The position numbers and the translations under genes are program-made. The notes under the pieces are model-generated. The model had not been told where the DNA came from. It saw nothing but the letters and a program-made list of their open reading frames with translations, and did not search any database. Of a stretch of DNA of 7,018 nt, positions 1 to 6,707 are shown in pieces (position 1 is the first letter of the stretch; the number at the start of each line of letters is the position of its first letter). Origin of the DNA: JAMXLO01 sp041487355 (lineage in GTDB: Bacteria; Pseudomonadota; Alphaproteobacteria; Acetobacterales; Acetobacteraceae); NCBI GenBank assembly GCA_041487355.1, contig JBGPND010000247.1:1-7018 (forward strand), written 5' to 3'.

Positions 1-47
1 CCGCCGATGGCCAGCACAGCCAATGCGCCGAGTATGGATTTTCGCAT
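1..47 (-). CDS. N-terminus of an exported protein (partial, runs off left edge)
   Basis: Only the first 15 codons are inside the window. They read MRKSILGALAVLAIG, which is two basic residues followed by a hydrophobic stretch, the classic start of a Sec signal peptide. A GGGAG ribosome-binding site on the minus strand (plus-strand 54-58) sits 6 bases before the ATG and supports this start. The gene diverges from the two-component operon that begins about 150 bases away, so it could be a target of that regulator; this is inference from position only. The mature protein is not visible, so no function can be given. Small periplasmic or outer-membrane proteins are common divergent neighbours of OmpR-type systems. 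Confidence 0.6.
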   Translation of the reverse strand, partial: MRKSILGALAVLAIG

Positions 48-194
48 TCCCGTCTCCCAAATCGTGACCGCTATTCAGCGATGCGACACAAGATGGGCGG
101 CGTTGATTGCGGTTATGTGTCAGGCACGCGACGAAGTGCGACGGAATGCAAGCCACCCTGCCGGAGGGCGCGGCAACTCCCTATGCTTCGAGTC

Positions 195-917
195 ATGGAA
201 CAAATGCCTCACATCCTGGTGGTGGACGATGATCGCGAGATCCGCGATCTGCTCGCGCGCTTCCTGGAGGAGAAGCACCGCATGCGCGTCACCGCGGTGC
301 GCGACGCCAGGGAGGCCCGCCGCGCCTTCGCCAACGGCCACTATCACCTCGTGGTGCTGGATCTGATGCTGCCCGGCGAGGGCGGGCTCGACCTTGCGCG
401 CTGGCTGCGCAGCCAGTCCGACGTGCCCATCGTCATGCTGACCGCGATGGGCGAGGAGACCGACCGCATCATCGGCCTCGAGCTCGGCGCGGACGATTAC
501 CTGCCCAAGCCGTTCAACCCGCGCGAACTGCTCGCCCGCATCCGCGCCGTGCTGCGCCGCGCCGGCGATGGCCCGGAGCATCGCGCCGATGCCACGGCCC
601 GCAGCCTCCGCTTCGCCGGCTGGACCCTGGAGCCGGCGCGTCGCCGCCTGCTCAATCCCGAGGGCGTCGAGGTGGCGCTGACCGGTGGCGAGTACGACCT
701 GCTGGTCGCCCTGGTGGAGCGCGCCAACCGCGTGCTGACGCGCGACATGCTGCTCGACCTGCTGCGCGGCCGGCAGGCAGGGCCGTTCGACCGCGCGATC
801 GACGTCGCGATCAGCCGGCTGCGGCGCAAGCTGGAGGATGACGGCCGCAACGCCCAGCTCATCAAGACGGTGCGCGGCGGCGGTTACGTCCTGGCGGCGA
901 CGGTCGAGCGCGCGTGA
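195..917 (+). CDS. OmpR-family two-component response regulator
   Basis: A cytoplasmic DNA-binding response regulator of 240 residues, normal for the OmpR/PhoB family. The receiver domain (about 5-120) has the acidic cluster D11-D13, phospho-acceptor D56 in VVLDLMLP, T83 in VMLTA and K105 in LPKPF, so all residues needed for phosphorylation are present. The winged-helix output domain (about 138-236) has the recognition-helix segment DRAIDVAISRLRRKLE and the wing motif KTVRGGGYVL, both typical of OmpR. The ATG at 195 is chosen because it places the receiver at the usual distance from the N-terminus. ATGs at 183 and 204 are alternatives, and the only clear purine-rich site (GGAGGG, 163-168) is too far from 195 and somewhat far from 183. 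The gene overlaps the histidine kinase gene by 4 bases, which implies translational coupling and a cognate pair. The signal and target genes are unknown. Specific names such as ompR would be a guess. Confidence 0.93.
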   Translation: MEQMPHILVVDDDREIRDLLARFLEEKHRMRVTAVRDAREARRAFANGHYHLVVLDLMLPGEGGLDLARWLRSQSDVPIVMLTAMGEETDRIIGLELGADDYLPKPFNPRELLARIRAVLRRAGDGPEHRADATARSLRFAGWTLEPARRRLLNPEGVEVALTGGEYDLLVALVERANRVLTRDMLLDLLRGRQAGPFDRAIDVAISRLRRKLEDDGRNAQLIKTVRGGGYVLAATVERA

Positions 918-2245
918 CACTGCGCCTCTGGCCGCGCAGCCTGGCCGCGCGCACGGCGGTCGTCCTGCTGGTGGGCCTGATCGTGGTGCAGGTGGCGGGC
1001 CTGACGATACACGCGCTGGACCGCATCGACGTCCAGAACATCGCCCAGGCGCGCGATGTCGCCGTCCGGGTGGTCGGCATTTACCGGGCCGTGATGATGA
1101 CCGCGCCGGCGCAACGCGAGACGGTGCTGGCCGAACGCGCCCCGGGCCTGTTGGCCGAGCTGTCGCCGAACCCGCCGGTCGCCGACCTGCCGGATGTGCT
1201 GCCGTTCCGGCAACGCCTGCTCCGGGTGAACCTGAACCTGGTGCCGCTGCTCGGCGTCCCGCACTGGCGGGAGCTGCGCATTCTTGGGGAACCGGGCGGG
1301 CACCGTGTGATCGTCGGCATGCACCTGCCGGACGGTCCCTGGCTGAATGTGTCGGTGGCGGTCGAGCCGGCGCGGGCCTGGCATTCGCCGACCTTCCTGG
1401 CCGCCTTCGTGCTGATGACCGCGGCCGCCGCCGGGCTGACGCTATGGGCGGTGCGTCGCCTGACCGCGCCGGTGCGCACGCTCGCCGCCGCGGCGGAGGC
1501 GCTGGGCCGCGACGTGAATGCCCCGCCGCTGCCGGAGGACGGCCCGCTGGAGGTCGCCACCGCGGCGGCGGCGTTCAACACCATGGCCGCGCGCATCCGC
1601 CGCTTCGTCGAGGACCGCACCGAGCTGCTGACCGCCATCGGCCACGACCTGCGCACGCCGATCACGCGGCTGAAGCTGCGCGCCGAGTTCGTCGAGGATG
1701 ACGAGCAGCGGGGGAAAATGCTGGCCGATCTGGAGGAGCTGGAGGCGATGGTCTCCGCCACCCTGGCGTTCGGGCGGGATGCACGGACGACCGAGCCGGT
1801 ATCGTCGCTCGATCTGGCGGAACTGCTGCGCACGGTGCTCGACGAGGCAGGCGATGCGCGCCCCGATGTGGTGGAGAAGCTGGCCTATGAGGGGCCGGCG
1901 CACCTGACCGTGCGCGCCCGGCCGCTGGCGCTGAAGCGGGCGCTGGCCAATCTGGTGTCCAATGCGGTGACCTATGGCGGTGGGGCGCGGGTGCGGCTGG
2001 TTCCTCCGACGGATGGGATGCTGACGATAGAGGTGGAGGATGACGGTCCGGGCATTCCGCCGGCGGAGCTGGACCGGGTGTTCGAGCCGTTCCACCGCGG
2101 CGAGCCGTCCCGCAGTCGCGAGACAGGCGGCGTGGGCCTCGGCCTGCCGATCGCGCGCAACATCTTCCGTGCCCATGGCGGCGATGTGACCCTCGCCAAC
2201 CGCCCCATGGGCGGCGCGAAGGCGACGGCCGCTTTCCCTGCGTGA
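914..2245 (+). CDS. EnvZ-like membrane sensor histidine kinase
   Basis: A 443-residue inner-membrane sensor kinase that should phosphorylate the preceding regulator. Layout: short basic N-terminus; TM1 about 14-34; periplasmic sensor region about 35-158; TM2 about 160-180; HAMP linker about 180-232; H-box GHDLRTPITRLK with H244; N-box NLVSN (N346, N350); G1 box DDGPG (376-380); F-box RVFEPFHRG (389-397); G2 box GVGLGLPIA (406-414). Every catalytic motif is intact. The start is the GTG at 914 inside the overlap GTGA with the regulator stop; it places the first transmembrane helix at the expected distance. The architecture is that of EnvZ-type HisKA kinases. The periplasmic region has no motif I recognise, so the stimulus is unknown. 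The gene is followed by a convergent intergenic repeat and then chrB on the other strand, so it is the last gene of its operon. Confidence 0.93.
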   Translation: MTLRLWPRSLAARTAVVLLVGLIVVQVAGLTIHALDRIDVQNIAQARDVAVRVVGIYRAVMMTAPAQRETVLAERAPGLLAELSPNPPVADLPDVLPFRQRLLRVNLNLVPLLGVPHWRELRILGEPGGHRVIVGMHLPDGPWLNVSVAVEPARAWHSPTFLAAFVLMTAAAAGLTLWAVRRLTAPVRTLAAAAEALGRDVNAPPLPEDGPLEVATAAAAFNTMAARIRRFVEDRTELLTAIGHDLRTPITRLKLRAEFVEDDEQRGKMLADLEELEAMVSATLAFGRDARTTEPVSSLDLAELLRTVLDEAGDARPDVVEKLAYEGPAHLTVRARPLALKRALANLVSNAVTYGGGARVRLVPPTDGMLTIEVEDDGPGIPPAELDRVFEPFHRGEPSRSRETGGVGLGLPIARNIFRAHGGDVTLANRPMGGAKATAAFPA

Positions 2246-2304
2246 AGTGCGGTGCAGTAGGCCGCGCTATCGGACGTCGTACGCGCTGCTCGCCTGCCGG
2301 TGAC

Positions 2305-2408
2305 CCCTGGGTCTCCGCTTGCGCGGGGATGACAACCTGTTGAACAACCCATTGAATTGAATCGGTCCGCCTTTTTTTCGTCATCCCCGCGCAAGCGGGG
2401 ACCCAGGG
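2305..2408. repeat. Palindromic intergenic repeat pair (29-base arms) between convergent genes
   Basis: Arms at 2305-2333 and 2380-2408 are reverse complements at 28 of 29 positions, separated by a 46-base AT-richer loop (2334-2379) containing seven T (2372-2378). Each arm is itself a hairpin: in the right arm CCCCGC (2385-2390) and GCGGGG (2395-2400) close a GCAA tetraloop; the left arm forms the same stem with one G-U pair. Spurious translation across it gives VIPAQAE and VPACAGMT peptides, a signature I associate with a dispersed intergenic palindrome common in alphaproteobacterial genomes. It lies between the 3' ends of the histidine kinase gene and chrB and fills most of the 202-base gap. 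It may stop converging transcription as a large hairpin, but the T run sits before the right arm instead of after a stem, so it is not a canonical intrinsic terminator in either direction. Confidence 0.85.
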
Positions 2409-2447
2409 CATTGCGGGAATAGCGACGGAGCTGTTTCTTTCACAAGC

Positions 2448-3431
2448 TCATTTGCGGGCATGACGCTTGCGGAAATACTCGTAGAGATCGTCGAGCACCG
2501 CGGCGCCACGCTCGATCCTCTGCGCGTCGTCTTTGCTCGTCATGCAGAGGCCGCTCACCAGATGGGCGATGCCGCCGGTCTCCTCGCGGGCGAATTTCCC
2601 GTCCTTCAGATCGATGTCGTGCACGATCTCGCCGATCGCGGTCAACGCCGGATCGTTCAGGCCGGCCTTGCTCAGCAGGACCTCGAACGTGCAGCGGTCG
2701 CCCTCATGGGTGAACTCGGCCTCGAACATGTCGAAACGCAGCTCGCCCGCCTGTGGAACGTAGCCCTTCCCGGCGACGAACTTGAATCGCGCATCGGGAT
2801 CGATGAACCGCCGGATGAGCCAAGCCGAGGCGATGCGATCGACATACACACGCTGCCGCGTCACCCAGACCTGCCCCTTCGGCATATCCTTCCCGCCCTT
2901 CATCGGCTGCTGCGTGGCGCTCTCCTCTCCCAGGCTGGCCTCGATGCCCGTAATCAGCCCGTCCACCGTTTCGCGCCCGTTGGCCCCGAAGAAATCGATG
3001 GCGGAAGTCTGCGCCGCGCTCGCCTTCAGGCGCGCCAGCCTGGCCCTGGCGTCGCCGCGCGTCGCTGAGCCGGCGTCCGCCTTGATCGCGTCGCCGAGGG
3101 CTCGGGCTTCCTTGGCCAGCGCGTCGTAGTCGGCTTCGCGCGTCGCGTTGAACATCGCCTCGACCTGTTCGTCCGACAGGCCATCGACCAGTCGCGCCTC
3201 GCAGATCAGCGCCTCGCCGCCCGCGTCCCTGATCTCCTTGAGCAGCCACTCGAAATCCTCCTGCGTCTGCTCGTTCGCCGGCAGCGCATGGACGGCGTTC
3301 TTGATGGCCACGGCGCCGAGGCCCTGCAGCCGCCGCCAGATCTTCACCCGCTGATAGGCCGGCTTGGCCGGGAGCTGGTGGAGCAGCAGCAGCCAGCGCG
3401 CCGGCCCGCCGTCGGTTTCGACCCTGGTCAT
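2448..3431 (-). CDS. chrB: ChrB: two-domain chromate-resistance protein, probable chromate-responsive regulator
   Basis: A 327-residue protein with the full ChrB layout. The N-terminal ChrB domain (about 11-165) opens with RWLLLLHQLPAKPAYQRVKIWRRL, split here as RWLLLLHQLP and AYQRVKIWRRL, followed by GAVAIKNAVHALP; a charged helical middle follows. The C-terminal Chrome_Resist domain (about 186-322) has DRIASAWLIRRFI (198-210), HxGxxC (H242, G244, C247) and GLNDPAL (257-263). Known members act as chromate-sensing regulators of chrA and are needed for high-level resistance. The gene diverges from the chrA operon, which fits autoregulation plus control of efflux. An in-frame ATG at 3479 would add 16 residues, but those codons run through the AT-rich divergent promoter and look non-coding, so the ATG at 3429-3431 is preferred. 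Neither start has a clear Shine-Dalgarno site. No truncation is seen. Confidence 0.88.
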   Translation of the reverse strand: MTRVETDGGPARWLLLLHQLPAKPAYQRVKIWRRLQGLGAVAIKNAVHALPANEQTQEDFEWLLKEIRDAGGEALICEARLVDGLSDEQVEAMFNATREADYDALAKEARALGDAIKADAGSATRGDARARLARLKASAAQTSAIDFFGANGRETVDGLITGIEASLGEESATQQPMKGGKDMPKGQVWVTRQRVYVDRIASAWLIRRFIDPDARFKFVAGKGYVPQAGELRFDMFEAEFTHEGDRCTFEVLLSKAGLNDPALTAIGEIVHDIDLKDGKFAREETGGIAHLVSGLCMTSKDDAQRIERGAAVLDDLYEYFRKRHARK

Positions 3432-3440
3432 GGACTGCAC

Positions 3441-3499
3441 TGTATCAGCGTCGCATGGCGAAAGATATACTTGTATCATTCGAGACGCATGTGTAGCAT
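3441..3499. promoter_or_regulatory. Divergent promoter/operator region between chrB and the chrA operon
   Basis: This AT-richer stretch separates the two divergent transcription units. ATAC-tt-GTAT (3467-3476) is a perfect palindrome with 4-base half-sites. TATACT (3466-3471) is a good -10-like hexamer for the rightward operon, and on the minus strand TATATC (plus-strand 3464-3469) is a -10-like hexamer for chrB, so the two overlap on the palindrome. TGTATCA occurs twice in the same orientation (3441-3447 and 3472-3478). A weaker rightward alternative is TTGTAT (3471-3476) with TAGCAT (3494-3499) at 17-base spacing. Convincing -35 boxes are lacking. A regulator such as ChrB bound here could control both directions; this is inference, with no known ChrB operator consensus used. 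Confidence 0.4.
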
Positions 3500-3527
3500 G
3501 AAACCTGAGCTACAGGAGGACGCAGAC

Positions 3528-4007
3528 ATGAAATGGGTCACACGCGAACGCCCGAAGATCGACCGGATCGCCTGCCCGTGGCTCATCCGGCGCTTCATCG
3601 AAGCCGATGCGGAGTTTCTCTACGTCCCGACCGAGCAGGTCTTCGAGGTCGCGCGCGCGACGGGAGCGGTGCCCTACGACATCCCTGGCGCCGAACCGTT
3701 CTCGCATGACGGCGAGCTTTGCAGCTTCGACGCCTTCATGAAGCATTACGGCCTGAACGATCCGGCACTCCAACACCTGGCGGTCATCGTTCGCGGCGCC
3801 GACACCGCACGCCCCGACCTCGCGCCGCAGGCCGCGGGATTGCTCGCCATCTCGCTGGGGCTGTCGGCAAACCACGCCGACGATCATGCCATGCTGGAAC
3901 ACGGCATGGTCGTCTATGACGCGCTCTACGCGTGGTGCAGGAACCTCCAGCACGAGACGCACAACTGGACTCCCGCCGCCTCACCCGCGCCCTCGCCGGT
4001 CGCGTGA
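3528..4007 (+). CDS. Stand-alone Chrome_Resist-domain protein (ChrB C-terminal-domain paralogue)
   Basis: A 159-residue soluble protein consisting of one Chrome_Resist domain (about 2-140) and a Pro/Ala-rich tail. It aligns by eye with the C-terminal half of the divergent ChrB: WVTRxR at the start, DRIACPWLIRRFI (12-24), SHDGELC (59-65) matching ChrB's HxGxxC, GLNDPAL (75-81), and a closing helix YDALYAW. It carries an extra cysteine, C16, where ChrB has serine, besides the shared C65. It lacks the ChrB N-terminal domain, so it is unlikely to be a regulator by itself. The ATG at 3528 has a strong AGGAGG (3514-3519) 8 bases upstream, which decides the start over earlier in-frame ATGs. It is the first gene of the operon, with chrA starting 10 bases after its stop. 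Its biochemical role is not established; an auxiliary part in chromate handling is inferred from context. Confidence 0.87.
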   Translation: MKWVTRERPKIDRIACPWLIRRFIEADAEFLYVPTEQVFEVARATGAVPYDIPGAEPFSHDGELCSFDAFMKHYGLNDPALQHLAVIVRGADTARPDLAPQAAGLLAISLGLSANHADDHAMLEHGMVVYDALYAWCRNLQHETHNWTPAASPAPSPVA

Positions 4008-4017
4008 GACGCGGCCG

Positions 4018-5235
4018 ATGAGCATCCCCACACCCGAGCCGGACAGCGGCACCGCAAGGCACCGCGGCTCCATCCTCGAACTCGTCGCCTACTTCCTCCG
4101 GCTGGGCACGATCGGCTTCGGCGGTCCGGTCGCCTTGTGCGGGCTGATGGAGAAGGACCTCGTCCAGGAGCGTGGCTGGCTGACCAGAGCCGAGATGCGT
4201 GACGCGATCGCGGTCAGCCAGTCGATGCCCGGTCCGCTCGCCATCCAGGTCGGGATCTTCATCTCGTACATGCGCTGCGGCTTCTGGGGTGCCTGGGCGG
4301 GCGGCTGGGCCTTCATCCTGCCGAACTTCCTCATCGTCGCCGCGCTCGGCGCGCTCTACGTGCATTTCGGCGGCCTCTCCTGGATGACGGCGATCTTCTA
4401 CGGCGTGAGCCCTGCGGTGATCGCCCTCATCCTGCATTCCTGCTGGCGGCTCGGAAAGCTGGGGATGGAGGATTGGTTCCAATGGGCGGTGGCGGGCGTG
4501 GCCTTCCTGGTGACGGTCGCGCTTGAGGCCGAGGTTGCGGTGCTCTTCATCGCCGCCGGCATCTTCGGCATCCTGTATTACGGCTCGCTGTTCCGCCGCC
4601 TGCCGCCCGGCGCGATGGCCGCACTCGCCGCACCAGTGGGAGCCAGCGGCGGCATCGCCATCGGCACCACGCAGAGCGCATCGCTGCCTTTGCTCGGCAA
4701 GTTGCTGGCCTTCTTCCTCAAGGCGGGCAGTCTCACCTTCGGCAGCGGCCTGGTCATCGTTCCGTTCCTGGAAAAGGGGCTGGTGCAGGAAACCAACTGG
4801 CTGAACCCGCGCGAGTTCCTCGTCGCCGTGGCGATCGGCATGTTGAGCCCAGGCCCGGTGGTGATCACCGCCACCTTCGTCGGTTATCTGGTTGCCGGCT
4901 TCTGGGGATCGCTCGTCTCCACCGTCGGCATCTTCCTGCCGTCCTTCCTGATGGTGCTTGTCGTTGCGCCGATCATGCTGCGGCATCGCAAAAATCCGAA
5001 CGTCCAGGGCTTCGTGAAGGGAGCCTTCGCGGCGGCCATCGGCACGATCCTCGGTGCCTGCGTGCTGCTGGGAAAGATCGCCATCGGCGACTGGCTCACC
5101 GCGCTGATCGCCATCGCCTGCCTTGTCACATTGTTCCGCTTCAAGGTCAGCAATCCGCGGATGATCGGGGTGACGGCTGTCGTCGGCCTGGTCGCCTTCC
5201 CGATCCTTCAGCCCAACTGGGTGTTCGTCCATTGA
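4018..5235 (+). CDS. chrA: ChrA chromate efflux transporter (two-domain CHR family)
   Basis: A 405-residue integral inner-membrane protein of the long-chain CHR superfamily, which exports chromate from the cytoplasm using ion-motive force. It has two homologous halves. The first (about 19-190) carries RLGTIGFGGP (28-37), the block LVQERGWL, then SQSMPGPLAIQVGIF (67-81) and the hydrophobic run FWGAWAGGWAFILPNF. The second (about 226-400) repeats the pattern with KAGSLTFGSG (235-244), LVQETNWL, SPGP (277-280) and FWGSLVSTVGIFLPSF. About ten hydrophobic membrane segments can be seen. Length and motifs match full-size ChrA with nothing missing. The ATG at 4018 lies 10 bases after the upstream stop; no strong ribosome-binding site is visible, which suggests translational coupling in the operon. 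The neighbouring chrB and Chrome_Resist gene support the chromate assignment over other CHR substrates. Confidence 0.94.
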   Translation: MSIPTPEPDSGTARHRGSILELVAYFLRLGTIGFGGPVALCGLMEKDLVQERGWLTRAEMRDAIAVSQSMPGPLAIQVGIFISYMRCGFWGAWAGGWAFILPNFLIVAALGALYVHFGGLSWMTAIFYGVSPAVIALILHSCWRLGKLGMEDWFQWAVAGVAFLVTVALEAEVAVLFIAAGIFGILYYGSLFRRLPPGAMAALAAPVGASGGIAIGTTQSASLPLLGKLLAFFLKAGSLTFGSGLVIVPFLEKGLVQETNWLNPREFLVAVAIGMLSPGPVVITATFVGYLVAGFWGSLVSTVGIFLPSFLMVLVVAPIMLRHRKNPNVQGFVKGAFAAAIGTILGACVLLGKIAIGDWLTALIAIACLVTLFRFKVSNPRMIGVTAVVGLVAFPILQPNWVFVH

Positions 5236-5292
5236 TCAACGGGTCGAACGCGGATCGCCTCTATGCGCGATACAGCCAGGGATGAGTCCAGG

Positions 5293-5952
5293 ATGCGCGG
5301 AATCAGGACCGTGACCTTGGCGATCCTGCTGACCGCGCCGCTTGCCGCGGCGCGGCACGGCAAGGCGGAGGAAACCACGACGCTCCGGTTCGGCGGGTTT
5401 GCCGTGGGCACGCTGCCGCCCGGATTCAGCCTCGGCCTGACCGGGCGGGGCAAGCCCGTCGCCTGGAAAATTGTCGAGGACAGCGGCGCCCCGAGCGGAC
5501 GCGCTCTGGCCGAAGTCAGCGCGGACAGGACCGACTACCGCTTTCCGCTGGCGATCCACGATCAGCAGACTCTGTCGGACGTCGTCGTCACCGTCGCTTT
5601 CAGGCCGGTTGCCGGCAAGGTCGATCGTGCGGCGGGTATCGCGGTACGGCTCGTCGATGGCGACAACTACTACACCGTTCGCGCCAACGCGCTCGAGGAC
5701 AACGTCCGGTTCTATGGGGTGGTGAAGGGGGATCGCCACGAGATCGCGGGCGTGTCGATCAAGGTCCCTTCCGACGTTTGGCAAGTGCTCGGGATTCGCG
5801 CCGTCGGCGACACATTCACCATCACGCTGAACGGCAGGACGCTGTTCACGGCGACCGATCGCACCTTCACCGCGCCGGGTCGCGTCGCGTTGTGGACCAA
5901 GGCGGACAGCGTGACGCATTTCGACCAGTTCACCATCACACGGCTGCCGTAG
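5293..5952 (+). CDS. Predicted secreted lectin/DUF1080-like beta-sandwich protein
   Basis: A 219-residue protein with a Sec-type signal peptide: basic MRGIR, then a hydrophobic run to LTAPLAAA with probable cleavage near residue 20. The mature part is rich in alternating hydrophobic residues, as in beta-strands. The centre GIAVRLVDGDNYYTVR (115-130), followed by NVRFYGVVKGDR, and the end FTITLNGRTLF, GRVALWTKAD and THFDQFTI, resemble concanavalin-like/LamG or DUF1080 (3-keto-disaccharide hydrolase family) domains. I see no catalytic residues I can assign, so binding or a structural role is as likely as hydrolysis. The ATG at 5293 is preferred because it begins the signal peptide and has AGGGA (5278-5282) upstream; an ATG at 5263 would add ten polar residues. 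It starts 57 bases after chrA on the same strand, so co-transcription is likely. A role in chromate resistance is only inferred from position. Confidence 0.75.
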   Translation: MRGIRTVTLAILLTAPLAAARHGKAEETTTLRFGGFAVGTLPPGFSLGLTGRGKPVAWKIVEDSGAPSGRALAEVSADRTDYRFPLAIHDQQTLSDVVVTVAFRPVAGKVDRAAGIAVRLVDGDNYYTVRANALEDNVRFYGVVKGDRHEIAGVSIKVPSDVWQVLGIRAVGDTFTITLNGRTLFTATDRTFTAPGRVALWTKADSVTHFDQFTITRLP

Positions 5953-6115
5953 CCCGAGGCGCGCCACGTCCGACACAGGGCCGGAAGCCTGCGTGTAGCG
6001 CGCCTGAAACCCATCCTCGGCTACATCGGCAGCTTCGCAACCGGGCTCGCCCTGCGCCGGATATACCAGCCGGTAACCGCTGCATGGCATGATGGGGGGG
6101 AAAGTGAGGAGCAAA

Positions 6116-6319
6116 ATGCCTCTCCCCCGTCGCCTCGTGCCACGCTGCGAGCCGAATCGCCGGCAGGAGGTCGCGGTGCAGCGCATTGAACTCGCGGTCT
6201 GCGAACTCGCCTCGGTCGTGCTGTCCTGCAGCCCGTCGAACGAAGCCGGGAGAGCCGCCATCGCCGAAATCCGCAATGCCGTGGCGCCGGTGCTCGCGCG
6301 GATTCTCTCGGAAGAATGA
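6116..6319 (+). CDS. Small hypothetical protein, unrecognised
   Basis: I do not recognise this product. From the ATG at 6116 it is 67 residues, with GAGGAG (6106-6111) 4 bases upstream. An in-frame GTG at 6176 has a stronger AGGAGG (6165-6170) at 5-base spacing and would give a 47-residue protein, VQRIELAVCELASVVL onward. The downstream segment has two probable amphipathic helices (IELAVCELASVVLSC and AAIAEIRNAVAPVLARIL), while the upstream extension is Arg/Pro-rich and looks less protein-like. Third positions are mostly G or C, in line with coding. It stands alone, about 160 bases after the secreted-protein gene and about 100 before the next small gene. Either start is possible. Confidence 0.45.
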   Translation: MPLPRRLVPRCEPNRRQEVAVQRIELAVCELASVVLSCSPSNEAGRAAIAEIRNAVAPVLARILSEE

Positions 6320-6425
6320 AGAAGCGCAATGGTTTGTGGTGCCGGACTACGTAGAATTACGGATGGTGCCCCCGGGCTCGTGCCTGATAGATGGCTGCCT
6401 CACGAGACCGTGAAGGACTGGCACA

Positions 6426-6629
6426 GTGGCGAAGGACCCAGTGTGGGCGCGCGAGTATCCCCCGGGGACGCTGGCTCCGTCGGGCGGCACCTATGAGCAG
6501 TGCAACGTGCTCGGCACGCCGACCGGCGTCCGGATCACCCTCGCGCGCGCCCAGGAGCTGCCAGCCGCGCCGCGCGGCTTCACCTGGCGCGTGGTCGAGC
6601 TGCCGCGCGAACGCAGCGCCGCCAACTGA
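6426..6629 (+). CDS. Small YjzC-like protein
   Basis: A 67-residue protein beginning at GTG 6426 with GAAGGA (6412-6417) 8 bases upstream. The pattern PPGTLAPSGGTYE (12-24), then GTPTGVRITLARAQELP (30-46) and a closing APRGFTWRVVEL, looks like short YjzC-type proteins: an opening PGxxAPxxGxY, a threonine/valine strand before a conserved xxLP, and a final aromatic-basic strand. This is recognition from memory, and the family's function is unknown to me. There is no signal peptide or membrane segment, so it should be cytoplasmic. Codon third positions favour G/C. Overlapping frames in the same stretch (for example 6329-6496) are less protein-like. Confidence 0.6.
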   Translation: MAKDPVWAREYPPGTLAPSGGTYEQCNVLGTPTGVRITLARAQELPAAPRGFTWRVVELPRERSAAN

Positions 6630-6707
6630 AACGCCTGGCAGCCCGACGGAACCGGCACTAGGTTTGCCGGCAACCGGCGTCACCGCCGTTCGTCGGGGAA
6701 GCACGCA

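Noticed and set aside
85..121. Short inverted repeat GACACA/TGTGTC in the gap before the response regulator gene
   Set aside because: Only 6 bases with a 25-base spacer and no second copy; insufficient to call a regulator site.
1442..2176. Minus-strand open frame opposite the histidine kinase
   Set aside because: The plus strand here encodes intact H, N, G1, F and G2 boxes; the antisense frame is Arg/His/Gln-rich and without motif.
2246..2411. Minus-strand frame giving VIPAQAE and VPACAGMT peptides
   Set aside because: These peptides come from translating the palindromic intergenic repeat, a known annotation artefact, not a gene.
3784..5232. Long open frame (482 codons) on the minus strand opposite chrA
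   Set aside because: It is antisense to a clear full-length ChrA, has low-complexity composition rich in Asp, Glu, Gly, Arg and His, and is the usual product of G/C-biased third positions read backwards.
6094..6100. Run of seven G that could be a slippage (phase-variation) tract
   Set aside because: It lies before the preferred start codons of the small gene, so slippage would not alter a reading frame; seven G is not exceptional here.
5236..6276. Minus-strand open frame (346 codons) opposite the secreted protein and downstream gap
   Set aside because: Its composition is biased, it has no recognisable domain, and it overlaps a plus-strand gene with a signal peptide and coherent beta-strand pattern.
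6329..6496. 55-codon frame MVCGAGLRRITDG... overlapping the YjzC-like gene
   Set aside because: No ribosome-binding site of quality, overlaps a better supported gene, and resembles no family I know.
6652..6678. Overlapping small inverted repeats (CCGGCA/TGCCGG and GCCGG/CCGGC) after the YjzC-like gene
   Set aside because: Stems of only 5-6 pairs with no following T run; common by chance in GC-rich DNA, so not called a terminator.
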